Assembly: GCF_900114655.1 (NCBI RefSeq)
Contig: NZ_FOTT01000005.1
Coordinates: 1-64,000 of the forward strand
Length of the DNA stretch: 64,000 nucleotides
Source: Candidatus Frackibacter sp. WG13
GTDB taxonomy: Bacteria; Bacillota; Halanaerobiia; Halobacteroidales; Acetohalobiaceae
Direction: 5' to 3'
The notes under the pieces were generated by a model. It ran no database searches. It had not been told where the DNA came from and saw only the letters and a list, made by a program, of their open reading frames with translations. A program made the translations under genes and the position numbers. Positions 36,842 through 43,626 of the stretch are shown piece by piece; the stretch's first letter is position 1; each line of letters starts with the position of its first letter.

Positions 36842-37006
36842 TTAGTCATTATTAGTCTTCTTCATTTGTATTTCTTTTAATTCTAACTTCAATTCTTCTA
36901 ATTTATTCATCATGTTTATATTAATTGAGTGTGCCGGCATCCGTTCTTCTAAGTCTTTTATTTCAGTTTTTAATTTTTTTATCTTATTATCTATTTTATC
37001 TTGCAT
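36842..37006 (-). CDS. Small coiled-coil protein with PAHS motif
   Basis: 54 aa on the minus strand from ATG at 37006 to TAA at 36842, with ribosome site AAGGGGAG eight bases upstream. It is two Lys/Glu-rich helices around ERMPAHSIN, a conserved-looking hairpin (KDLEERMPAHSININ, MMNKLEELKLELKEI). I recall similar ~50-60-residue Firmicute proteins that share the P-A-H-S turn and are sometimes mislabelled histidine kinase; no kinase domain is present. Function unknown. It pairs with another small minus-strand gene 90 bp upstream. Confidence 0.65.
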   Translation of the reverse strand: MQDKIDNKIKKLKTEIKDLEERMPAHSININMMNKLEELKLELKEIQMKKTNND

Positions 37007-37096
37007 AATTAAATCTCCCCTTTCTAAATAGGCTTGTCTAGTTTAATCTCATAAAATTGCTATTGTTTCGTTACTATATAGAATAGTTCTTTATAT

Positions 37097-37234
37097 CTAT
37101 TTTAATTCCTTTTTGGTAGTATTGTATTTTTGACGAATTTTTCTATATTCTGCAAATACTTTTGTTAACTCGATTTCATCATCCTGTACTTTAAACCAAA
37201 ACTTAAGAAATTCTTCTAATTTTCTTACCTTCAT
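37097..37234 (-). CDS. Small basic helical protein
   Basis: 45 aa on the minus strand from ATG 37234 to TAG 37097. A perfect AGGAGGT ribosome site lies ten bases upstream, the main evidence that it is real. Sequence MKVRKLEEFLKFWFKVQDDE then a basic tail (RKIRQKYNTTKKELK). No known family and no membrane segment. It probably shares a transcript with the PAHS-motif gene downstream. The stretch 37235-37437 upstream is AT-rich and should hold divergent promoters. Confidence 0.5.
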   Translation of the reverse strand: MKVRKLEEFLKFWFKVQDDEIELTKVFAEYRKIRQKYNTTKKELK

Positions 37235-37398
37235 TTAATTCTTACCTCCTAAATAACCAAGTATGTTATATCTATATTTGGAAGTTAACTTTAATATTAT
37301 TTAATTTTGATTTTTTGAATAAATTTCATAACTTTTTCATATTCTTTTCATTACTTTTTCATATTCGAATTATACAATATAGTTAACAAGTTAAAGGA

Positions 37399-37411
37399 GC
37401 CCCATAGGGGC
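37399..37411 (+). promoter_or_regulatory. GC-rich leader hairpin
   Basis: GCCCC (37399-37403) and GGGGC (37407-37411) form a tight stem with an ATA loop, 11 bp before the ribosome site of the secreted DUF2680 gene. It stands out in an otherwise AT-rich leader and may protect or regulate the messenger. Confidence 0.4.
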
Positions 37412-37437
37412 CAATAATAAGAAGGAGAGTGATTTAA

Positions 37438-37845
37438 GTGAAAAAAGCAGTAATTGGTGTAACAGTGTTGGCGTTGGTGATGTCTTTAGGAGTAATGGCT
37501 ATGGCAGCAGAGGAATCTAACAATAATTGGTTCCAAAAGAATTATGAATTTCAGAAAGACTACATTAATCAACAATTAGAAAAAGGGTTAATTACTAAGC
37601 AACAAGCAGAGTATATGCTAGAAAGATTAGACTTGATGAAAGAATACTATAAAGAATATGACGGTGAATATGGTTATAATGGTTTCACAATGCCATGCGG
37701 CAGAGCAGGCTTTGGTCCAATGATGCATGGTCCTGGTATGATGGGCGGTTATGGCTTCGGTCCGATGATGCACGGTCCTGGAATGATGGGTAGTTATGGC
37801 CCTGGCATGATGGGAAGAGGATTTGGACCAAGAGGTAGATGGTAA
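37438..37845 (+). CDS. Secreted DUF2680-like protein with Met/Gly/His-rich tail
   Basis: 135 aa; GTG 37438 follows GAAGGAGAG. The N-terminal signal peptide is MKKAVIGVTVLALVMSLGVM with cleavage expected near AMA-AEE. The middle resembles DUF2680 (YINQQLEKGLITKQQAEYML). The C-terminal third is low complexity: repeats of GFGPMMHGPGMMG and PGMMG with Met and His. Such Met/His-rich tails can bind copper or other soft metals, but that is inference. It is exported, perhaps cell-wall associated. A strong terminator follows at 37889-37938. Confidence 0.8.
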   Translation: MKKAVIGVTVLALVMSLGVMAMAAEESNNNWFQKNYEFQKDYINQQLEKGLITKQQAEYMLERLDLMKEYYKEYDGEYGYNGFTMPCGRAGFGPMMHGPGMMGGYGFGPMMHGPGMMGSYGPGMMGRGFGPRGRW

Positions 37846-37888
37846 TAGATATTACTTAGCTTTGTAAAAAAATATAATAAATTTAGCG

Positions 37889-37938
37889 AATCCTCCGATC
37901 ATAGATATTAATCTATGTAGCGGAGGATTTATTTTTTG
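37889..37938 (+). terminator. Strong rho-independent terminator
   Basis: AATCCTCCG (37889-37897) pairs with CGGAGGATT (37921-37929). An inner CATAGAT/ATCTATG arm extends the stem, and TATTTTTTG follows. It ends the DUF2680 gene. Confidence 0.85.
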
Positions 37939-38079
37939 TTTAGAAGATATTAATGATATGAACAAAATAATTAGTCTGATAATATTATATAACAAGTATT
38001 AAATAAGCAAAGTTCATAATTAGATTGCAAACATAATTAAGTACAAAGAAAGTTATTCTAAAAGCAAGTAGGTGATAAA

Positions 38080-38733
38080 ATGAATCAAAAGTTTAGAAAT
38101 GCTTTTGAAAGACTTCTAAAATATGAAGGTGGATATAGTAATCATCAGAATGATTCTGGTGGGAAGACTAAATACGGAATTACAGAAAGTTTAGCAAGAG
38201 AAGTAGGCTATGATGGAGATATGAAAGACTTAACGAAAGAAGAAGCAGCAGAAATCTATTATAATCATTTTTGGACTAAATATCGGTATAATGAGATAGA
38301 AGATGAAAGAGTCGCTTTTGAATGTTTCGAACAGGCGGTTAATTTAGGTCCCGATGATGCAAATACTAACCTACAAAAATCATATAACTTACTTATTAAA
38401 GATGAAATAGTAGTTGATGGGATTATAGGGTCAAAGACACTTAGTGCAGTTAATAGCTTAGATGCTAAAGATTTCAATTATCTCTTAAAGTTACTGAATA
38501 TCATGCAGGGAAATAAATATATAGAGATAGTCCAGAGTAATAATTCACAGAAAGTATTCATTAGAGGTTGGCTTAGAAGAGTAAGGCTAAAAGTCAATAA
38601 AGATCAGTCTTCTAATGATAAAGATATGACTCCGGATGGAAAAGAAATAATTAATAATCCAAAACTTATAAAAGCTATTCTAATTGTCTTAGGTAGTGGA
38701 GCCATAATTAAAATTTTAGAATTTATATTATGA
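38080..38733 (+). CDS. GH108-type peptidoglycan hydrolase with C-terminal membrane anchor
   Basis: 217 aa. The N-terminal ~85 residues match glycoside hydrolase family 108: FERLLKYEGGYSNHQNDSGG followed by KTKYGITE, with the catalytic Glu in KYEGGYS. A predicted peptidoglycan-binding domain follows (VDGIIGSKTLSAVNSL, FIRGWLRRV). The C terminus ends in one membrane helix, AILIVLGSGAIIKILEFIL, so it is probably anchored. Such enzymes are phage endolysins or host lysozymes; there are no phage genes around, so this is either a domesticated remnant or a sporulation/cell-wall hydrolase. ATG 38080 follows TAGGTGAT. Confidence 0.82.
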   Translation: MNQKFRNAFERLLKYEGGYSNHQNDSGGKTKYGITESLAREVGYDGDMKDLTKEEAAEIYYNHFWTKYRYNEIEDERVAFECFEQAVNLGPDDANTNLQKSYNLLIKDEIVVDGIIGSKTLSAVNSLDAKDFNYLLKLLNIMQGNKYIEIVQSNNSQKVFIRGWLRRVRLKVNKDQSSNDKDMTPDGKEIINNPKLIKAILIVLGSGAIIKILEFIL

Positions 38734-38940
38734 TTAATTGATTTTACAGATTTAAATATGATAAAAGAACTTTAACAATAAATTATAAAATTCTATCTAT
38801 AATAAAAAATAATTCCAAAAGAGGTAATTAATAACTTTTGTATAATTACTATAAAGAAAGTGCTTTTTTTCACAATAATTTTAGTAAAAGCTTTGCACAG
38901 GGAATAGACGATAATAAGTGTGGTTAGAAAGGGGTTAAAG

Positions 38941-39021
38941 ATGCAACTATTGAAGGGGGTTCTAATCTTTTCATCTATTCCAATAATTGTCATAATTATT
39001 CTAATGATATTATTAGAATAA
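38941..39021 (+). CDS. Possible 26-residue hydrophobic peptide
   Basis: ATG 38941 follows AAAGGGGTT. The peptide starts MQLLKGVLIFSSIPIIVIII and ends at TAA 39019-39021: one membrane-spanning helix with a Lys near the N-terminus and Glu at the end. It resembles small membrane peptides such as type I toxins, but no antisense RNA or family match is apparent. Remainder of 38734-38940 shows no gene. Confidence 0.35.
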   Translation: MQLLKGVLIFSSIPIIVIIILMILLE

Positions 39022-39078
39022 TAGAAGAAGTGTATATAGTATCTCTCTTAATATTAAGTTCAAATATTGAATTCGAAT

Positions 39079-39110
39079 ATTAAAACCTCCAATTAATTGG
39101 AGGTTTTAAT
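39079..39110. terminator. Bidirectional terminator (perfect 32-bp palindrome)
   Basis: A perfect palindrome, with AAAACCTCC/GGAGGTTTT as its core, lies at 39079-39110 between the small plus-strand peptide frame and the end of the minus-strand CBS gene. T-runs occur on both strands, so it can stop transcription from both sides. Confidence 0.85.
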
Positions 39111-39133
39111 ACTTTATTGGTTATAATAAATAT

Positions 39134-39559
39134 TTAATTTTTGGGTTTACTAGGAATTGAGATTGAAGATAAGGCTTTACCAGCTTCCATATCAACTTTA
39201 GATTGTACTGCTAAGTCACCTAATGAAACTATTCCAACTAAAGTATCATTTTCGACTATTGGTAATCTTCGTATCTGTTTTTCTGCCATTAATTCGGCTG
39301 CTTCTGTAGTAGTCATAGCCGGTGTTCCATATACAAGTTCACCAGTCATTACATTCTCTATAGAGTCACTAGCGTTACCGTCACTAACAGTATTTCTAAT
39401 AGCAATGTCTCGGTCAGTGACTATCCCAACTGGCTTATTACCTTCACAAACTGGTACAGCTCCAACATTTAAATTATGCATTATTTCCGCAGCATCTTTT
39501 ACAGTAGAATTTCGGTCAACTGTTGAAACATTATTAGTCATTACATCTGAAATTTGCAT
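39134..39559 (-). CDS. CBS-domain pair protein
   Basis: 141 aa; ATG 39559 (MQISDVMTNNVSTVDRNS) follows AAAAGGAGGCG and is preferred to the upstream in-frame ATG at 39604. It consists of two CBS domains (~1-58 and ~65-127): TVKDAAEIMHNLNVGAVPV with PVGIVTDRDI, then AAELMAEKQIRRLPIVEN with LVGIVSLGDLA. CBS pairs bind adenosine nucleotides and act as energy or ion-strength sensors. A short Ser/Lys tail follows. It is a stand-alone regulator type common in anaerobes; the partner is unknown. A minus-strand gene apart from its neighbours. Confidence 0.9.
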   Translation of the reverse strand: MQISDVMTNNVSTVDRNSTVKDAAEIMHNLNVGAVPVCEGNKPVGIVTDRDIAIRNTVSDGNASDSIENVMTGELVYGTPAMTTTEAAELMAEKQIRRLPIVENDTLVGIVSLGDLAVQSKVDMEAGKALSSISIPSKPKN

Positions 39560-39715
39560 TATAAATATTCGCCTCCTTTTCAAAAATAGGATATGTACTT
39601 TCATTGATTTATAATCATAAATTTAAAGCTAATTTATACCAATAATTATTTTAAGAAATCTTAATTTTACGTTTAAATGAACTACTTAGAATTAGGAGGC
39701 TTTATAAATTAAATT

Positions 39716-39883
39716 TTATCTATAATTTATTTGATTCTTCATAAATGAAACAATTAATTCATCGAGTTCTTGACTTTTGTCTAAAATCTTTTTAGTATTA
39801 ATATTTTTGGTTTCTTTAGCTAATTGTAATAATTCTAATTTTAGGAAATTAATTTTGTTTTTTGCTTCTTTAAGACTATACAT
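39716..39883 (-). CDS. Spo0E-like aspartyl-phosphate phosphatase
   Basis: 55 aa; ATG 39883 follows CTAAGGAGTG, so the longer 79-aa reading is rejected. Two helices with the Spo0E family signature SQELDELI (KKILDKSQELDELIVSF) and a preceding INFLKLELLQLAKE helix. Spo0E-type proteins dephosphorylate Spo0A~P and hold back sporulation, so this supports a spore-forming organism. The length is usual for the family. It lies alone on the minus strand. Confidence 0.85.
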   Translation of the reverse strand: MYSLKEAKNKINFLKLELLQLAKETKNINTKKILDKSQELDELIVSFMKNQINYR

Positions 39884-40339
39884 TATGATACACTCCTTAG
39901 TGATATTATTATAATAATAAAAATTGCAAAAAATGGTTACTCTTACAATCATCACTAATTATATAAAAAATATTTGGTATTTGCAAGTATAATTAGAAAA
40001 TAATCACTATAATTCTACTTTTAATAAAGAATAGTTCTAAATTCACAAAGGCAGCCTATTAAGGACTGCCTTTGCAGTGGATAATTAATGTGAAAAGAAA
40101 ATGAGTAAATCAATTATATTATAACATTATGTTAAGTGTATGTCAAGTGAATGTGAGGAATGAGGTGTTTATAAGATTAATAAATAATTATTTGGCAAAA
40201 TATAGTAACAATAAGTTAACTTTTGCATACTCTATATTGAAGGAGGAAAGCAGCTGCAGCCCTCCATAATATAAATCTTTTGTTTGGGTCAGGACTTTAA
40301 ATAGGTCCTGACCTTCAAGAATTTTGTGAATCTTTTAAT
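39884..40339. other. Long intergenic region with three hairpins
   Basis: No coding frame is convincing. Hairpins: CAAAGGCAG/CTGCCTTTG at 40046-40074; GGAGG/CCTCC at 40242-40265 around an AAGCAGCTGCAG loop; and GGTCAGGAC/GTCCTGACC at 40287-40313. The last two lie in tandem, 22 bp apart, and could be a small RNA or an attenuator ahead of the methyltransferase promoter. It does not fit the order of the SRP RNA core, so I do not call that. Confidence 0.4.
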
Positions 40340-40354
40340 AATACCATAAAAGAG

Positions 40355-40383
40355 TTGACTATTTTACTTTTTTATGGTATTAT
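40355..40383 (+). promoter_or_regulatory. Promoter of the corrinoid methyltransferase operon
   Basis: TTGACT (40355-40360), a 17-bp spacer, and TATTAT (40378-40383). It is flanked by a perfect 12-bp inverted repeat, AATACCATAAAA (40340-40351) and TTTTATGGTATT (40370-40381), the right arm of which covers the -10. The first gene starts 190 bp downstream, leaving a long leader. Confidence 0.75.
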
Positions 40384-40396
40384 TTAATCAAATAAG

Positions 40397-40414
40397 GTAT
40401 AGATGTCTATACAA
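40397..40414 (+). promoter_or_regulatory. Predicted GntR operator, site 1
   Basis: GTATAGATGTCTATACAA contains a 16-bp inverted repeat (GTATAGA-TG-TCTATAC) 14 bp after the -10. The same GTATNNNTGTCTATACAA pattern occurs at 40483 and at 44958 before the GntR gene. Confidence 0.7.
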
Positions 40415-40482
40415 GAATTAAATATAAGATAGATACTATAGATAAAACTTCTAAATAATGTAGCAGACATGCCAATTTTTAA

Positions 40483-40500
40483 GTATTTATGTCTATACAA
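40483..40500 (+). promoter_or_regulatory. Predicted GntR operator, site 2
   Basis: GTATTTATGTCTATACAA matches the site 1 and site 3 pattern at 15 fixed positions. It lies in the leader 72 bp before the first gene, where bound repressor could block elongation or loop to site 1. Confidence 0.65.
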
Positions 40501-40572
40501 CCATACATATTAAAATTTAAGGTTTCTTTTTTCATAATATTCAAAAAATACATTAATAAGAGGTGGTAATAA

Positions 40573-41376
40573 ATGATAATTATTGGAGAATTAATTAATA
40601 CTAGTAGGGAGGGACTAGAATCAGCAGTTAAAGGAAGAGATAAAGAGTTCATTCAGAATTTAGCCAAGAAGCAAGAAGATGCCGGCGCAGACTTTATTGA
40701 TGTTAACTGTGGTACTTTAATTCAAGAAGAACCAGAAGCATTAGAATGGTTAGTCAAAACAGTACAAGCAGTTGTTGAAGTGCCTCTTTGTATAGATAGT
40801 CCTAATCCAGAAGCACTCAAACGAGGTTTAGAAGCATATGAACATGAAGAGAACGCTATAATTAATTCTATTACTGCTGAAAGCGAAAGATATGAACAAA
40901 TCTTACCGTTATTAAAAGAATATGATGTTTCTGTGGTAGCACTGGCTATGGATGATAATGGAATGCCTAAGAATGCTGATGATAGAATCAATGTAGCTAC
41001 TAATTTAGTTGAAGACTTAATTGCTGATGGTATAGCTATGGAAGATATCTATGTAGACCCGATAATCCAACCAATAGGAACCGATGTTAAGATGGGACCT
41101 GAAATTTTAAATGCAATTGATACTATTACTAATAAGTACGAAGAGATTCATATTACTTGTGGATTAAGTAATATTTCCCATGGATTACCAAAGCGTCAAC
41201 TATTAAATCAGTCATTTTTGGTATTAGCTATGAGTAGAGGACTAGATAGTGCTATTTTAGATCCATTAGATGAGAAAATTATGTCGTTAGCTATAGCAGG
41301 GGATACTCTTTTAGGCAATGATAAGTATTGTGGTAACTATATTAGAGCAGCTAAAAGTGATAAATTAACTATCTAG
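40573..41376 (+). CDS. Methyltetrahydrofolate:corrinoid methyltransferase (methyltransferase II)
   Basis: Pterin-binding TIM-barrel enzyme that exchanges methyl between a corrinoid protein and tetrahydrofolate. 267 aa. Motifs: IIIGELINTSREG at the start, EDAGADFIDVNCGT, VPLCIDSPNPEALKRGL, and a late ITCGLSNISHGLPKRQLLN, all typical of the MtgA/MtvA/AcsE-type family. As first gene of the operon with a corrinoid protein and UroD-fold methyltransferase it fits methyltransferase II of an O-demethylase system. ATG 40573 follows AAGAGGTGG. After it an unused AAAGGAGGT at 41407-41415 has no start codon close behind. 131 bp to the corrinoid gene. Confidence 0.9.
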   Translation: MIIIGELINTSREGLESAVKGRDKEFIQNLAKKQEDAGADFIDVNCGTLIQEEPEALEWLVKTVQAVVEVPLCIDSPNPEALKRGLEAYEHEENAIINSITAESERYEQILPLLKEYDVSVVALAMDDNGMPKNADDRINVATNLVEDLIADGIAMEDIYVDPIIQPIGTDVKMGPEILNAIDTITNKYEEIHITCGLSNISHGLPKRQLLNQSFLVLAMSRGLDSAILDPLDEKIMSLAIAGDTLLGNDKYCGNYIRAAKSDKLTI

Positions 41377-41507
41377 TTACTGATATAATAAGATTAGAAT
41401 CTAAAAGAAAGGAGGTAATTAGGTAGTATTATAAAAAAGATAAGGTTAGAATATTAACAGATTAGAAAATTATCAACTTGTTTTTAAACTTAAAGGAGGT
41501 TAAAATT

Positions 41508-42137
41508 ATGTCTAAAAATTTAGTAGAACTTATGGCAGATTTAAGAGAAGATGAGGCATTAGATTTAATTAAGAGCCAAATTGAGGATGGCACAAATCCT
41601 CGGGAGATATTAGAGGATTGTAAAGAAGCGATGCAGATTATTGGTGATCGCTTTGAAGCAGGAGAATACTTTCTTCCAGAGCTTATGTTATCTGGGGAGA
41701 TGATTAATGATGTTATGGAGATTATCAAACCTCATTTGAAGGATGAAGAGGAAGATGAAAAACTAGGAACTATTGTCCTTGGTACTGTTAAAGGAGATAT
41801 TCATGACATTGGTAAAGATATTGTAGCCTTTATGTTAGATATTAATGGCTTTGAAGTATATGATATCGGTGTAGACGTTTCAGTACAAGAATTTATAGAT
41901 AAGATTGAAGAAGTTGATCCTGATATTGTTGCTTTGAGTGGCTTTTTAACAACTGTTTTTGATAAAATGAAGGATACTATAGATGCTATTAAGAGTGAAG
42001 GATTACGAGAAGATGTTAAGATTATGATTGGTGGCGGGCCAATTGATGACCAAATAAGAGAGTATACTGGAGCTGACGCTTTTGGTGATGACGCAATGGA
42101 AGCAGTTGCAATAGCAAAAAAATGGATGGGAGAGTGA
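41508..42137 (+). CDS. Corrinoid protein 1 of methyltransfer system
   Basis: 209 aa; ATG 41508 follows AAAGGAGGT. N-terminal helical cap (~1-85; EALDLIKSQIEDGTNPREIL) and C-terminal Rossmann-like cobalamin domain with GTVKGDIHDIGKDI (cobalt-ligand His99), LSGFLTTV and IMIGGGPI. This is the MtaC/MtbC/OdmA family: the bound cobamide cycles between Co(I) and methyl-Co(III). It lies 7 bp before its UroD-fold methyltransferase. A second copy is at 45776. An activating ATPase for reducing Co(II) is not in the window. Confidence 0.93.
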   Translation: MSKNLVELMADLREDEALDLIKSQIEDGTNPREILEDCKEAMQIIGDRFEAGEYFLPELMLSGEMINDVMEIIKPHLKDEEEDEKLGTIVLGTVKGDIHDIGKDIVAFMLDINGFEVYDIGVDVSVQEFIDKIEEVDPDIVALSGFLTTVFDKMKDTIDAIKSEGLREDVKIMIGGGPIDDQIREYTGADAFGDDAMEAVAIAKKWMGE

Positions 42138-42144
42138 TTAACTC

Positions 42145-43491
42145 ATGAGTCTTACTGATAATTGGAGCGAATTAAATCCTGATGAAAAGTTTGAAGCAAG
42201 ATTTGAATCCTTTAAAAATCCTGAAGACATTGATTTCGTTGACGAAGAAACCGAAAAAAAGTATAAGCAAGCGGTACAGAGATTAAAAGATGCAATTGAA
42301 CTAAACGAGCCTGATAGAGTTCCGATTGCACCTAATATTGGTTTTTATCCAACAGAATACGCTGGAATTACTGCAGAAGAAGCAATGTATGACTATGATA
42401 AATTAGCAATGGCTTGGGAGAAGTTTAATAAAGATTTTGATTTTGATTTTTTAGCTACATCGACTATGATTGGTCCTGGGGCTGTATTCGAGACACTTGA
42501 TTACCAATTGTATAGATGGCCTGGTCATGGAACAGACGAAAATACCTCTTATCAATGTGTTGAAGATGAATATATGAAGGCAGACGAATATGATGCACTT
42601 ATTGCCGACCCATCTGGATTTTGGATGAGAGACTATTTGCCGCGTATATTTGGAAGTTTAGCACCTTGGTCTCAACTGCCTCCTTTTACAGACTTAGTAG
42701 AACTACCTTTTGTAGGCTTTAGTATGTTCCCGATTGGCCTACCTGATGTTCAAGAATCATTTGAGAAATATCTTGAAGCTGGAAGACAAGCATTAGAGTG
42801 GATTCAAGCTGTTGGTGAGATTGATGGTAAAGCAAGCGCGGTTCAAGGACTTCCTGGATTTATGGGAGGAGTTACTAAAGCTCCATTCGATGTACTTAGC
42901 GATACCTTAAGAGGTACTCAACCGCTTATGATTGATATGTTCCGGCGTCCTGAAAAGATACTTGAAGCAATGGAACAGATTGTACCGATTATGATTGAAA
43001 CAGGAGTAAGAGGAGCAACTGCTAACAATAATCCAATGGTATTTATACCTCTTCATAAAGGCGCCGATAGTTTTATGTCTAGAGAACAGTTTCTGAAGTT
43101 CTATTGGCCTACTCTAAAAAAGGTGATTATAGGACTAGTAGAAGAAGGATGTGTTCCATTTCTATTTGTCGAAGGAGCTTATAATGAACGGTTAGATTTA
43201 ATAGCTGATCCAGAATTACCAGAAGGAAGAACTTACTGGCTGTTTGATAAGACCGATATGGTTGAAGCTAAGAAACATCTATCTGGTAAGGCTGCTATTG
43301 GCGGAAATGTCTCAGCTTCATTAATAAAAACAGGAACTTCAGAAGAAGTAAAGGATTATGTAAAAAATCTTATAGATGATGTAGCCGATGGTGGTGGCTT
43401 CATTCTTAGTACTGGTGTCGTTGTTGATGATGCTGAAGCAGAAAACTTAAAGGCAATGATTGAAGCTGGCCGAGAATACGGAGTATATTAA
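42145..43491 (+). CDS. UroD-fold corrinoid methyltransferase 1 (methyltransferase I)
   Basis: 448 aa, uroporphyrinogen-decarboxylase superfamily. It should take methyl from a substrate and load the corrinoid protein just upstream. Conserved parts shared with the copy at 47166: VPIAPNIGFYPTEYAGIT, TSYQCVEDEYMK, FDVLSDTLRGTQ, MFRRPEKILEAMEQ, PLHKGADSFMSREQF and the C-terminal EYGVY. The HxC...C zinc motif of MtaA/MtbA is not evident. Its size fits methyltransferase I of acetogen O-demethylases (OdmB/MtvB type, ~440 aa). Substrate unknown. A perfect terminator follows at 43498. Confidence 0.85.
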   Translation: MSLTDNWSELNPDEKFEARFESFKNPEDIDFVDEETEKKYKQAVQRLKDAIELNEPDRVPIAPNIGFYPTEYAGITAEEAMYDYDKLAMAWEKFNKDFDFDFLATSTMIGPGAVFETLDYQLYRWPGHGTDENTSYQCVEDEYMKADEYDALIADPSGFWMRDYLPRIFGSLAPWSQLPPFTDLVELPFVGFSMFPIGLPDVQESFEKYLEAGRQALEWIQAVGEIDGKASAVQGLPGFMGGVTKAPFDVLSDTLRGTQPLMIDMFRRPEKILEAMEQIVPIMIETGVRGATANNNPMVFIPLHKGADSFMSREQFLKFYWPTLKKVIIGLVEEGCVPFLFVEGAYNERLDLIADPELPEGRTYWLFDKTDMVEAKKHLSGKAAIGGNVSASLIKTGTSEEVKDYVKNLIDDVADGGGFILSTGVVVDDAEAENLKAMIEAGREYGVY

Positions 43492-43497
43492 ATAGTT

Positions 43498-43535
43498 TTA
43501 AAATGAGTCTAGTTGTATAGCTGGACTCATTTTAA
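43498..43535 (+). terminator. Terminator after methyltransferase 1
   Basis: TTAAAATGAGTC (43498-43509) pairs perfectly with GACTCATTTTAA (43524-43535). The stem is 12 bp with a 14-base loop, 6 bp after the stop. It separates the methyltransferase unit from the transporter. Confidence 0.8.
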
Positions 43536-43626
43536 ATATACATTTATATTTTTATTTTTAAAATTAGAGTTAAACTTCAATTAGAGATCAATAGGGTTTC
43601 GTGAATTTTTAAGGAGTGATTATTTA

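Noticed and set aside
38080-38733. Prophage remnant around the GH108 lysozyme
   Set aside because: No phage structural, integrase or clear holin gene lies near it, so a prophage cannot be supported.
39141-39614. Long plus-strand open frame of 157 codons
   Set aside because: It is the antisense image of the CBS-domain gene, which has clear domains and a ribosome site; the plus-strand product shows no family features.
40242-40313. Signal recognition particle RNA (AGGAGGAAAGCAGC with GGTCAGGAC)
   Set aside because: The SRP core has GTCAGG before GGAAGGAAGCAGC; here the order is reversed and the two sides do not pair.
39884-40572. Cobalamin riboswitch ahead of corrinoid genes
   Set aside because: No B12-box-like GCCACTG sequence or matching helices could be found in the leader; control appears to be by the GntR operators.
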